Assembly: GCA_003993805.1 (NCBI GenBank)
Contig: RSEF01000004.1
Location: 73,626,326-73,690,325, forward strand
Direction: 5' to 3'
Origin: Himantopus leucocephalus
Lineage: Eukaryota > Chordata > Aves > Charadriiformes > Recurvirostridae
Length of the DNA: 64,000 nucleotides
Shown: positions 37,934 through 50,420 of the stretch, one piece after another
Position numbering within the stretch: the stretch's first letter is position 1
Layout of the letters: the number at the start of each line of letters is the position of its first letter
The notes under the pieces: model-generated
What the model was told of the DNA's origin: nothing
What the model saw: the letters and a program-made list of their open reading frames with translations, nothing else
Databases searched by the model: none
Position numbers and translations under genes: made by a program

Positions 37934-39062
37934 TGGCAAGGTTTTGGCAGCAAGGGGGCTGCAGGGGTGGCTTCTGTGAGAAGCTGCTAGAAGCTTCCCC
38001 TATGTCTGATAGAGCCAACGAGAACTGGCTCCAAGACAGACCCCCTGCTGGCCAAGGCTGAGCCCATCAGCGATGGAGGTAGCAACTCTGGGATAACATG
38101 CTTAAGAAGGGGAAAAAGTTGCTGCATGACAGCAATTGTGGCCAGAGAGAGGAGTGAGAATATGTGAGAGCAACAACTCTGCAGACACCAAGGTCAGTGA
38201 AGAAGGAGGGGGAGGAGGTGCTTCAGGCACCGGAGCAGAGATTTCTCTTCAGCCTGTGGGGAAGACCATGGTGAGGCAGGCTGTCCCCCTGCAGCCCATG
38301 GAGGTCCCTCGTGGAGCAGATATCTACCTGCAGCCCATGGAGGACCCAGTACAAAAACAGGTGGATGCTCGAAGGAGGCTGTGACCACATGGGAAGCTTG
38401 CACTGGAGCAGGGTCCTGGCAGGACCTGTGAACCTGTGGAGAGAGAGAAGCCCACACTGGAGCAGGTTTGCTGGCAGGACTGGTGACCCCATGGGGCACA
38501 CACAGTGGAGCAGTCTGTTCCTGAAGGACTGCACCCCGTGGAAGGGACCCACGCTGGAGCATGTCATGAAGAACTACAGCCCATGGGAAGGAGCCACGTT
38601 GGAGAAGTTCATGGAGGACTGTCTCCCATGGGAGGGACCTCACGCTGGAGCGGGGGAAGAGTGTGAGGAGTCCTGTCCCTGAGGAGGAAGGGGCAGCAGA
38701 GACAACGTGTGATGAACTGACCACAACCCCCATTCCCTGTCCCCCTGCGCTGCTCAGGAGGAGGAGGTAGAGAGATCAGGAGTGAAGTTGAACCTGAGAA
38801 AAAGAAGGGTGGGGGAAAGGTTTTTTTAAGATTTAGTTTTTATTTCTCGCTATCCTTCCCTGATTTGCTTGGTAATAAATTAAACTAATTTCCCCAAGTT
38901 GAGTCTTTTTTGCCCGTGATGGTAATTGCTGAGTGATGTCCCTGTCCTTATCTTGGCCCATAAGATTTTCGTTATATTTTCTCTCCCCTGTCCAGTTCAG
39001 GAAGGGAGTGATAGAGCAGCTTTTGTGGGCACCTGGTGTCCAGCCAGGGTCAACCCACCACA
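37934..39062 (+). mobile_element. Solo LTR of an avian endogenous retrovirus
   Basis: A 1.13-kb block, GC-richer than its flanks, begins with TGGCAAGG and ends with CCACCACA, so it has TG...CA termini. The four bases on each side are identical (TGTG at 37930-37933 and 39063-39066), consistent with a target-site duplication. An AATAAA polyadenylation signal lies at 38874-38879. The order (CTG-rich U3-like part, purine-rich part, AATAAA, then the end) fits a plus-strand LTR. There is no gag, pol or env on either side, so this is a solo LTR left by recombination between two LTRs. Imperfect 45-bp repeats at 38523-38657 produce the long spurious frames on both strands. A 4-bp duplication would suit a class I element, but the boundary could shift by two bases, so the class is unresolved. 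Confidence 0.8.
38523..38657 (+). repeat. Three imperfect 45-bp tandem repeats inside the LTR
   Basis: Units start at 38523, 38568 and 38613. Each carries a 'ga.gact', 'cccatggga.gga.cc' and 'cacg.tggag' pattern. Because 45 is a multiple of three, any frame without a stop in one unit tends to stay open in all. That explains the 179-codon minus-strand and 123-codon plus-strand frames, which should not be annotated as genes. A related 39-bp spacing of 'ctgcagcccatgg' occurs at 38289 and 38328. Confidence 0.8.
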
Positions 39063-39485
39063 TGTGTTTAATGAATAGGTGGCACATCATTGAGAAAACA
39101 GCTGTCCTACAGTAAGGTCAGGGAACAATGGACTCTGTGTCTTGGATTGCGTGCAAGTCTACTGGCAAGTTAGGCTGGAGGAGTTTTCAGTGATGCCAAC
39201 TTTTCTCATTAGCCATTTGGGCCACTAGTTAGTATCTTTCATTGAGTGTCATGTCCTCTGTTGAATAGTAATGGACCATTAGAATTTGCATGGGTTTCTT
39301 ATTGCATCTCTGTAATTTATAAATAAATTTTACCTTGCAGGTGGGTTTGCTGTCATCAGGCTGCTCTAGCTTTCGAGCTTCAGGGGAGCTACAGAGCTTG
39401 TGAATTAATTCATACTATACTAATTATATTCATACCCCTGATTCTCCATTAACGTTAATTAATCTCCAAGGTTGATGGCCTATAA

Positions 39486-39510
39486 GTGTGTGTACACACA
39501 TACACACACA
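39486..39510. repeat. (TG)n/(CA)n alternating tract
   Basis: An alternating purine-pyrimidine stretch whose first half (39487-39500) is a perfect 14-bp palindrome where TG repeats meet CA repeats. Confidence 0.85.
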
Positions 39511-42500
39511 TAAATATATTATATTTACATACAGAAATGCACATCACTCCTTATCAAATTACTTTTTCCAGCATCAAGTCTCACAGTTATTTTTTAAATT
39601 ACTTCATCTATGCTGGTATGCTTATCTTTTAAATACCTAAGAAATTAAACCACACTATTCAGTCTCTAAATAAACCTTATTTAAAATTGCCTACATGTGT
39701 GCATATTTGTTTGTTCCTCCCATCACCTCTCTCTCCCCTCCCAGGGAAGTTTAGCTAAATATATTTGGAATATTAACGAAAATAGCATTGTTTTTCATTG
39801 CACCAAGCATCCTGCTGCAATTAGGTTTGATCTTGTCATTTTAATTGCATGCTCCGACGATGCTGACTAAATTTCTGACACTGTATATGGAGCTATTGAG
39901 ATGTAGTGCTTTAAAAGCTTGTTTTGTTTAGTGTTTTTTGCCCTTGGTATACAGAAGCCTGTAGATAGGTGCATGTCCACAAACCTTCTAAGGTCCATTT
40001 CAACCACAGGTTTGGAAAGGAACATTATTTTAAGGTCTTTTCTCCTTGTCCCAGAGTTCATAGGCCAGTATTGTGTTCTTTTTACTTGAGGGCATTTTTA
40101 ACTTACCACTACTTTTCATGACTTTAGGGTATTACTTCGAGACTGAATGTCGAATCACTGAAACAAAAGTTTTGCCAGAATTTTTTAACAAGGTTTGGAT
40201 ATGCTGAGGTTAGGATTTCTTTGAATTGCATTTTGACTTCCCTTCCTTCTTAGACTTTCCTTTCATCTTTGTTCAAACCTATGTTCTCATGATAAACATG
40301 TTTCCATCATTGTTTGAGCACTCTCATAAAAGCACTTTGTCCCATTTTCTGACTGTGGAAAGAAGAGCAATCACCACAGTACAAGTCCCATGTCTTCCTT
40401 TCCTTTCAGTGGATCTGTATTGAAGCAGGATTAGTTTAGTCCAGCATTTATCATCTAAGAGGTTCAGATATATCTAGTATTTAGCAAAGGCATGTGGGCT
40501 AGGCCTGCCCATTCCAAATTAATGTCATTTCACTTACTGGCTAAAATACTTATAGGCAATAAAGGACTCTAAAAGCACTACAAAAGGATGCCTTTTTCAC
40601 AATTTTCAACAAATAATCATTTCTCAACACGAAGATTTTGCTTTTTATTTCATTGCTTTTTTTATCTCCTGCTCTTGCATTTGCTTTTACTAGCAAAGAT
40701 CACAATCTCATTTTTGCTCAGTGGCACAATAACCAACTAGACGTTAAAAAAAAGTCTGACATTACACTGTTTGAGAAATAACATTTTGGTTATTCACAGT
40801 TCTGAACAGCTTGCTGCTGTGTAGGAATAGATGCAACTTGCAGAAAGACAAACTCTATAGGGATGTAGACCATCATCCCTACCTTTCTACCTCACCTACC
40901 CTCCATGACCATACTGGCACTATACATATGTAGCCCCATAAATACTGTTTTCCCCTCATTTGTAAAAGGCCATAGGCTTTGTACTGACCTCACAGTGCAG
41001 TCTCTGGACTTGTCTGAGCTTGTTTAGGCCTTTGTTGGTTTTAGCTGGTATTAGCCATGGCACCAGTTGCCTGGTGGCCACATGAGTGTTGTCTCCTCTG
41101 TGCTGGCTTCGTTCTGGGAGCGCCAGGGGCAGGGGGCTGACACCCCTACGTAGTCACTGCCGGACAAACAACCCCTCTGGAGTAATGGCTGAATGCGATT
41201 TTCAATGTTTAGTCTGGAAGAAGTGACAAGAAAGTGGGCTGCGATAAGGAAACATAAAAATAACCAATTAAACATTAATTGGCCTAACAATAAATTCCTA
41301 TCTCTACCCCTAGTTTTGTGTTCCTCTCTGCTCTGAATAAGATTTTGTGTATAACCGTCTAGCACACCATGACTATCAGAGCAGCTCATATATACAGATC
41401 TTCTAGAGATAAAAGCAGGTGCCCTGAACTATTAGAAATTGCCAGGCTCACCTGAGGGAAGGCTTCACTGAGAATCACCCATGTCATAGCTCAAACAGGC
41501 TGTAAGTAAAGAAGAGTTAGTACTTACAACTTATCCTTAACCAGCAAATAATCTAATGATACTGAATATTCCCAGCCATGCATCAATTCCTGGGAAAGGA
41601 ACCAAAGAAAAATCTTAAGAGAGGCAGAAGACCTGCCTAGGCTAGAACAAGCACAAGGTGAAACTGAAATATTAGAGATTTGTTACTTGCTCTCTAGACC
41701 CCAGAATCATGTGACTGTAAACAGCAAACTTGCTTTCAGGTTGTAAAAGTATGCATTTCTTTCCCTTTTGACTTTGAGGAGAAGTTGACAATTTTACCAA
41801 AGTGTTAATAATGAAGAAGTGTTTGACTTGCTCCACAGAACCCGTGCCATGCCTCCCAAAATGCATCATTTTCTGTATATGATATGTTGGTGTATAGTGC
41901 CTATTTGTCTGTGCAGCTAGAAGAGATTTTTGGTCACTCTTTTGTTACTCTCAAGATAAGGGATGCCACTCTCTTCTTTTTTTGTGACTGGAAATGGCTG
42001 CAATAGAAAGGACTCTGCCATTATTACCTGTGTCTTTGAAAGGGATGAAAAACCACTGCCACACAACTGGTGATAGAGAATCAATACATGCAACAGAAGT
42101 TAACAGGAAAACCATTTTTTGCTTTGTATCCAAGTTTCTTTTCAATCTGTCAGGGAAGATAAATATCATGGATTGAATAAAGTGAGAAAGACAGAAATAG
42201 TTGACAAGACTAATAATATTATCAAACATTCCAAGTTTAGTGGAATATTGGCCATTTTTAGTCTTCAATCACCTAAAATGTGATTTTGGGCTATCACAAG
42301 AAAAACAAAGGTCAGGGAGTTTTACCTGAAGAAGGCAACGATCACCTGTTGTCCTTCACTTAGTTTTAATCCTGGGTTTGTTCCTTCAGTAAGTACCTTG
42401 TAAGCATAGAGAAAAAGTTCTTCAGAGATGTCTTGCCAAGGTTTCATGGATTATGCCATGGCAGATGGTAGGATTCTTTCCTTCATGGGGGCAGCTGTTT

Positions 42501-42889
42501 CCCAGTGTATTGCACACTGTTCTGGGAGAAAGCAAATGGGAATCTTGCTTCTCTGGCTGGAGAGCTGAAAAACCAAAGACATTTGCAACACCATTTGTAG
42601 CATACCAGGTGTATTCTTTAGTCTCTAGCTCCAACAATGGTTGTACCATGTGCAGAACTACACCTGTTAACGGGTGTGACTTAATTCAAAGTCAATTGGT
42701 AACCACGACTTTGCAATATTTTTCTGAACAGGAGAAACAGAACTGTTGTAAGGTACACACATTTTGGGCACAACCTGATGTTTTCCGAGAGAAGCAGCTG
42801 ATTTTTAAATTTCACTGCCACCCCCTCAATTGGTTTGATACTGCTTTTTGACAACTTGGTCCCTCAGCAATGTCAACTGGGTCTACCTG

Positions 42890-43260
42890 AGCACACATAG
42901 ACAGGAGCTACTCTGCCTACTCCAAAGACCCAAAGCCTTCCTGCCCTGTAAGTCCCTGTGCAGTGGTCAAGAGAGTAAATCCCAGTGATGGCAGGGGCAG
43001 CAGGGCCAGTGGCAATAGGTGGGGGGGTACCAATCTCATCAATTCAATCCAAAGCTTTCTCCCACTAGAGTCAGACACTTCTTCCCCCTGTACCTGCCCT
43101 TTGTCCATGGGCCACAGTCCTGAGAGGTGTAGGTACCCCTGTTCTGTGTAGAGTCCCCCCCACAAAGAGTGTGTGTCCGGCCTCCAGCAGCTGTCAGTTT
43201 CTGGGTTTGGGCAGGGGCACTGTGTGCCTCTCTGATTGGATAAAGTTTCTGTGCATGATG
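42890..43260. other. GC-richer block, possible old LTR fragment
   Basis: About 370 bases stand out from the AT-rich surroundings, with C-runs and G-runs (a G7 run near 43020 and a C8 run near 43155). The texture resembles an LTR U3 region read on the minus strand, but no termini, polyadenylation signal or second copy can be shown in this window. Origin is undetermined. Confidence 0.2.
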
Positions 43261-46200
43261 GCTAAGGTTTTTTATACGATGTTTGTTTCCCACTGTTGTT
43301 TTCATGTGCCTCAGGGCTAGCTGAATTATCTTACAGACTGTAACATAGGCTTATTACACAGGCACACTTCTTCATGTCCCACTTTTCCATCTTTAAAAGG
43401 ATGGTGCTTAAGTCTTCTATTCTGGCTAAGCATACATACAAGATTATGTATGCAATATAATTTACTGATTTTCACATCTATCTAGACCATTTAGGGAAAT
43501 ACATCTTATCCTACATTTCAACAAAATGGATTCTTCTACACTTACTTATATGTTTGTCTTCACTTATAGTCATCAATCAGCTCTCAGTTTTAAGGAACGC
43601 ATTGGAAGTGATTTTCTCTAATGTTTGCATGGGCAAGAGAAGGATTTTGCACCAGTTTAAGTGTGACTCAGTGTTTGGTAAAGATTTTTATAGCTGTAGC
43701 TTCTGGCAGTATTAATTAGAGACAATTATAATGTGATAGACAGGTTTTGCCAGTTTAAAATGCTTAACAGAACTCCCTCTGTCTTCCTTAAAAACCAAAT
43801 GGAGATTTTGATTGCATTTGCATGCCTGAATTGTTAGACTCCTTGAATGTTACGCTCCATGAATATAATAGGCTATATGCAAATTAAATAATCAGAAGTT
43901 TACTTAAATAGATAACCAGATGTCCTTGTGTGTGTATATAGCATTAGGAACAGTACAATATTAAGCATAATAAATATGTTGGGGCTGTTCTTCATGACAT
44001 TGTTGGTAACAATGATTTTCAATCTCAGCTTAAAGTTTTCCACTCAGACTTTCTATTATTGATACTTAAGACATTTTTCAGTTATCGCAGTTGGTAATTT
44101 CAGGTTTCTATTTGACTGGAGTTGGTGCTAAGCTATTAATTGGAAAAATTAGTATATTTTTAATGAAGTATTTTCTGTCATTAACTGCTCCAGTGGCTTC
44201 CCAGATCCCGAACAAAGACACTTAATTAGTGATTCAGTCTCTCTCTGGTCCAGCAAATGTTTTAATCAAATACAATGAATAAAAGCCAACAAGAAAAATC
44301 CCCAAATTTGTCGATGTACATCCTTAAAAAAACATCATTACTTTGGTTTCTTTCTTCACCCACAGTTTCTTTGTGAAAACCTAGTTTTCTAGTTTTTCAT
44401 GAAACAGATATCAAGAACTATTTTTTGTGTAAAATCACATCATTGTTTTCTGGCCAACCCTGCTACCAAACTACAGCTTCCAAAATTGACGTTCTTAAGA
44501 GGAAACAATCTTCAGCAATGTCTTATCCTGATGGCAGCAAGAAGAAATGTGAGTTAATTATCCAGTGAATCTTAGTACACCTTTCTAGAAAAGGCATTTT
44601 TTCATATGCAAAGACATGTTCTTTAACTATGTATGGCCTTCTACCAGGGTCACTGAGCGACTCACATGCAGAAAGTTATATATGCTTTCTTAATGTCCTA
44701 AATGAATCAGTTCAAACAGTGAAGGCAAACCTCTGTTAGACTACATATCTGGACATTGCATGAATAAATCAGTTTTCTGTACAAAGACAGTGGAACTGTG
44801 GACCGATGGACCAAAACTAGACTCATCAACTCTCCTTAAGCATTCAATTAATAATTACTAATAGGAGGTAATATCACCTATTGTTAATTATTACATCTTC
44901 TTAACCATGGATGATCTGCTAATTTGACTTTGAAGTTTCTGTATCCTGACCTTCTTTGCAATTTCTGGGTTGCCGAATCATCATGTTATTTGCAGACTTT
45001 GGCTATTGTTCCCACTTCACCATGTATTGTGCTTTCTTACCACAGTATAGTATATTTCATCCTCCTTGAATGCCATCTCCAGAAGCCTCAGCATGTATAG
45101 ACCAAAGCTGGAATCACTAGCCCTGCGTTGTTCCATACTTTTCAACCTCCCAGGGCAGATTTATTTCTCTGTTTCTCCTGATACCTGCAGATGCAAGGAA
45201 TAGGTAAGCTTTCGTATGTCAGTTCTTTGTTGCTGTGAGTCACTCATGTCCTCCACTATACTATTGGTTTTAAACATGCGAACCATTAACTCAGCTATAG
45301 GAACTAATATCAGTACTGATTTTTCATGGTCTTAAAACAAAAAAGTATTGTTTTTCATAGTTAGATTTTACTCTTTGTGGCATTAAGAAACATGGGCATT
45401 TGCTCTCTGAGATCTTAACTAGTAGGCCTGACTGAAACGTTTAATCTATTTTTAATTCTGTTCTTGTTTTATTTTTCTGAGACGCTTTTTAGTTTTGTTT
45501 TGGGTTTTTTTTTTGGAAGAGAGAGAAATTATCTCCAAGATTTTTAGTAAAATATGTTTTTTTTTTTCATCTGTACGACTCTCAGCAAGATCATGGCAAA
45601 AGAGAAAAAATAAGCTCCTTTCTCCAGTGACACATCCAATGAAGGTATTCAAGAGTAGCAGATCCTTGGTCTGACCTTTTTAGAGACAGACGGTGGAGCT
45701 CACCAAGACACCCTGGTGGTTTCTGTGAATACCTGCAGAAGTACATCCTGTACCATTGATCCACTTGTTGCAGTATGCTTAATGCATGTCATAGTGGAAA
45801 GCACAACTACAAGCCACTTCAATGCAGGAAAGGAGAACTGGTGTTCATCTTGTAGCAGAAAATTTTCGGAAAATATTTGCCAGAGTTCTTATACATTATT
45901 ATCTAGTCTACCCTTCTAACCTGCTCATCATCACAGTTCAGTAGTGCCCGTGATCTCCTCTGGTGAGATTACTCACTAAAACATCTCATGGGAAGAAGAC
46001 AACACATTAGACAACACAGTGGAGAACGAAGGTAGGAACATATGCAGTTTGGTTGAGGTGCTGGAGGTGCAGTGATAATTACTGCAGGAGAAAAGTCAAG
46101 ATAACACAGATCTACTTACTACTTCTGATACAAAACATGACTTCTGTTAGGTAACCATAACTTTAGGACTCACCATCATTTAAGAGATATTCTAGTTAAT

Positions 46201-47836
46201 CTGGGCAACATCAGTACCTGTTCTAACTAGTAGAAATGATCTTGGATACGGTCAAATGTATCTTTATTTCTTCAAGGTACGTTGTGAAGTTCTTAATTAA
46301 TACTTATACTAAGAAGAAAGAAAAATATTGGGAAAAATTAAGATGGAGAAAAAGGTAGATAGCTGGAAAAGGGGATGAACAAAGACATCAGATTGTACAA
46401 TATACCATTTGAAATGACTATTTGCCTAGGGGCTTCAAACAGCACATGGGCCAGGCTGGAGGTCTAACTGGGCCACTGGTTAGAGACCAACAAGGAATAG
46501 GGCAGGGTTCAGGGCAGGTGATAGTCAAGATCCAGGACACCTATGGATAAATTAGCTGTATCAGCTATAGTTGTATCAGCTACACAGGGAAAGGGTCCCA
46601 AAAGATATCCAGTGGATAAATCAAACTAAGTTCAGCATCAAGTAACTATCAGAATGCTGCAGTTCCCAAAAGGAGGACAGAGTCCTCTGTAAAGCCGAGA
46701 CAAAGGCTAACACAGGGACAGGAAAAGACAAGTAACTGTATCAGCTGAAAAAACTCCACCATAAAGCTAGTGCTTTTGGACAAGTTTGTGTTAGCTGGCC
46801 TTTACTGTATCCACGTCTGAATCACTATCATCTGTGAAGCTTGCAGGAATGCCCCAAAGGAGCAGTACAAACACAATGATAATAATCCTGACTCATTAGA
46901 GTCTGGGACCTGTTTAATGGTTGGTGTTTCTCCCACCCCTTAGACTGCCTTTATTTCAGGTGCTTTTATGCAGTATTTGACTATAAATCCTAGATCCAAA
47001 CCCTTTCAGAGTTATGAAGTTCAGGTCTGTAACTTGGTTGTTGGTGTGAATTACAAAGCTTTCTATCCAGATCTGCGCCCTAGATTTGAGCCTAGTCATG
47101 CTTAAAAGTTTTGAAAGCTGAATCTGCTTCATCCTTGGTGGATAATCCTTGGTGGAGTTCACCTCAGTGTGAGCTCAGGGTACTGAAACCTCCTCTTACT
47201 GTTTCTCTCTCATGCACAACAGGGTGAACACACTGCAGCTAGACATTTAGCATCCACCCCAGGCACATTTTGTCCAAGAAATATTTAGGATTATACAGGA
47301 TTTACTAATTTCGTGCACTCTGTAATCCAGCTGTAGATTTTACTATGCACGTATCCTTCCTCCAAACATTTGCATGTATTATTCCAGCCCCATCTGCCCC
47401 ATGAGCTTGAACCAAAAATGGTGAAATGCAGTTCTACACCTGAACTCTTTGTTGCAAATCTGCACCACTACCAAGGGTGGTAAACCCTGACACAAAAAGG
47501 CCATGCAGAGCTGAGGGAGCAGACTGACACCCTAATGGAGCATTGTCTCACATTTTGTGGTTTTGCTCCAGAGATTTTTTGTGCTTTCCCTGAAGTAAGG
47601 CTCTGTTAATTTACTGCCTGTATTACTTCAAAGGCTAAGAATAAATCAGACTCTCCTGGTTGGGCTGCTCTCTGAAATTCAGTATGAAAGAGCCACAGTT
47701 GAGAGTTTTTACCCTTCACAACGGTGTTTTCACTCTTCCTTCATCCCTCTGCTTAATTATATTTTGCAGACAAATCCCTTTAAATAGTACGAAGGTACGG
47801 CTTGCAAACACATTCCCTTCCCCAAATATATGGGGC

Positions 47837-47878
47837 TTTCATCATCTTTCCTCAATATTTCATCATCTTCCCTCCATA
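47837..47878. repeat. 21-bp tandem duplication
   Basis: Two adjacent copies of a 21-bp unit beginning 'tttcatcatct' (47837-47857 and 47858-47878) differ at two positions. This looks like a replication-slippage duplication. Confidence 0.85.
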
Positions 47879-49889
47879 TTAAGACCAGTGTCCCCTAAGA
47901 CAACAGTCAGCAACAACAGTGTGCCACAGCCGTAGGAAAAGTACCACTCCGAGTTGCAGAAGCAGTGCCAGAGTGACCTGTATGTCATTCCCACTGGGCC
48001 TCTCCTCCTTACCTCAGTGAGTCAAGAATTCACCGAATAGTTCAGTAAATCTATCATGCTATTTTCTATTCTTAAGTAGCCTTCTGAGGTGTGTCTGGCA
48101 GGACTACAAAGAGCAGTGAGATCTGAAGCCTGTTTCATGAATTATTGGGTGATAAGTTGAAAGAACTCCATACTTCTAAAACTAGGTTGGCTTCTTAAGA
48201 AAACCTGTCATAACCATGCTGCAACTGCAGCTGTTATGTCCCCTGAGTAGAAAAACATATTTTTTGATGCATTTCTTGGTGCCGCTTTCCTCTTGCAATA
48301 TATGTTTTCCCTACTATTTTCCATGCAGATCAGTGAGCTCTCTAGGAGATTTCTTTAGGCAGGCCAGGCCATTCTTCCCAGAGTTAGCTCCGCTCAATGA
48401 CTTCAGACCTTCCATGGATTTTTCTTCACCACTTTAAGAGACAGAGCTCTACTGGTTTCTATTAAAAATACTAGGATTCTCCTATCACCACTTCAGCTCA
48501 GGAATTGAGGCCTGATGTACAGGATTGAGCGAATGTTTTGTCTCTGTTTTTGACACCATGGTTGCATCCCATGCAGTTTCACCCATCCCTGTTCTTCTCC
48601 GAGTCCTTAAGATATTGCCTTGGTCTCAGAATTTGATGCTTCAAGGCTCAGTTGGCTTCCTGTGTTACACATAGCCTGCTAGAGGGCATTTCAGGAAAGT
48701 GAAAAGCAGCACTGCAGAAGTTCAATATATCTGGCATTTGGGATACCATGCAGCTTGTTGTGTCCTGACCAGATGTGATAATTTGAGAGAAAAGAGGTGG
48801 AAGAAAGTCTTTCTTTAGATTTTGACTCTTTTTAAGCCTTTCCTTTTACATGCCTGCAGTATTGAACCCATTGGAGGCTGATATTGTCTGGAAAAAATCA
48901 GAAGCTGTAATAATTTAGTAATTAAGTATTAATAATAATTGAAAACTGTAGAGAAATAGGGCACAGAATAAGTGGGTACAAGCTTTCCAGTAAAAGAAAC
49001 ATGGTGACTGACTTTTTTGACTGATCTCCCCCCCGATGTTGTTAGAAAGAATTCATTTGTTCCATTTACACAACTGTTCATCACAAGGAATTGTGGTGAT
49101 AATAAATCCCTGCCTCTCAAAGATAAGATATACCTGTCATACAAATGATACTTAAAGTGAGTTAAAGCAACAAGGGGGTAAAAAAGGAAATTAAACCAAG
49201 GCAAAACTTTAAAAATGCCACTAAGAATAGCAAATCAGTATTGGAAGACCCATCATATATCAGAGGAAAAATTGATAAAATGGGAAAAAAGCTATGGATT
49301 TGGGGTTTGTCTGTCAGATTTACTTCAACCAAACTTTCAAAAATGTGCCCCTACTAGTGACAATAGAAATTTATGTTTTGTTTTGTTGTTAAAGCTGCTG
49401 TATTGCAGTCAGTGCAATAAACATTATTTTAAGCTCATTGCACAACGTTTTTTACTCCGCAGTATGAGATTACAGGAGCAAGGATTGCATATGTGTGTAT
49501 GTGTGTGAAAGCAGGTAAGCATGTTGTCAGGAGTATGGTAGGCCCAAATCACTGCTCTAACAAACTGTTTGAGATTAAGTAATAAAGCTACCATGTTCTC
49601 AACTGTAAAAGAGAGGTGGCAGATTAGCTTCTGTGCCTTTCAGTGTTGTGCAATGGAAGTGGACAGTAATCTGAGTTCATCTGTCCCCAAAACATAAATG
49701 GGAACAACATCATTTAATTCTCATGTTTCTCTGCCAGGATCCCTGATTCTTAAATTTCCACTTGCTGAGCTCCAGGTTACTGTTTACGGCACAAACCCTC
49801 AAGTGTTCCCATCTGTAAGCTCCCCAAATTTGAACTCCCATATATTAACTGTATTAAAGCTCTGCTCCTAGAACCCCTTCCCCTGCAAG

Positions 49890-50420
49890 ATTCACAGTCA
49901 CAGAAGGGTTGACGTTGAAAGGGGCCTCTGGAGGTCATTTGGTCCAACGCCCCTGCTCCCTCTTCTTTGCACCCTCCCTTCAGGAGTGTATTTGTATACA
50001 CTGATGAGATCCCACCAAGCGTTCTCTTCTCCAGACTGAGCAGTCCTAGCTCTCTCAGCCTCTCCCCATATAAACAATGATCCTGTCACTTAATGATCTT
50101 CGTGGCCCTTCACTTGAGTCGCTCCAGTAGCTCAATATATCTTTTGTACTGGGGAGCCCAGAACTGGACCCAGCACACCAGGTGTGGCCTCACCAGCGCT
50201 GAGGAGGGGAGAAGGCTCAGCTTCCTCAAGGTGCTAGCAACACTCCTCCTCCCCATCTCAGGATACAGTTAGCCACCTTTGCCTCAAGGACACATTTCTG
50301 CCTCATGTCCACCAGGACCCCCAGGTCCTTTTCTGCAAAGTTACTTTCCAGATGGTCAGCCCCCAGCATGTACTGGTGTGTGCCCTTCTGACCACAGGAG
50401 TGTACCCTCTTTCTCACCAC
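49890..50420 (-). mobile_element. CR1: CR1 LINE fragment, antisense, internally deleted
   Basis: The plus strand begins with the complement of a CR1 3' end ('ggaggtcatttggtccaacg', 'cccctgctccc'). It then jumps directly to sequence that normally lies further into the element ('tctttgcaccctcccttcag', 'gatgagatcccaccaagcgt', 'cttctccagactgagcagtc'). It continues through 'ctggggagcccagaactgga', 'cacaccaggtgtggcctcac' and 'ccaccaggacccccaggtcc', which complement the region coding the reverse transcriptase C-terminal half. The missing part next to the 3' end is a few hundred bases by comparison with typical CR1. The remaining body is well conserved. Similarity fades near 50420. Confidence 0.92.

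Larger units (their letters stand above)
39063..49889. other. Mostly unique AT-rich sequence
   Basis: No gene is recognised. It contains a TG/CA alternating tract (39486-39510), a GC-richer block near 43 kb, a pair of octamer motifs at 43.8 kb, and small local duplications near 46.55 and 47.84 kb. The 132-codon frame at 42453-42851 lies within the length expected by chance. Confidence 0.4.

Noticed and set aside
38194..38733. 179-codon minus-strand frame
   Set aside because: It lies inside the LTR and follows from its 45-bp tandem units. There is no protein family signal.
42453..42851. 132-codon plus-strand frame
   Set aside because: With AT-rich stop frequency a few frames of this length are expected by chance across six frames. 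No domain or splice context supports it.
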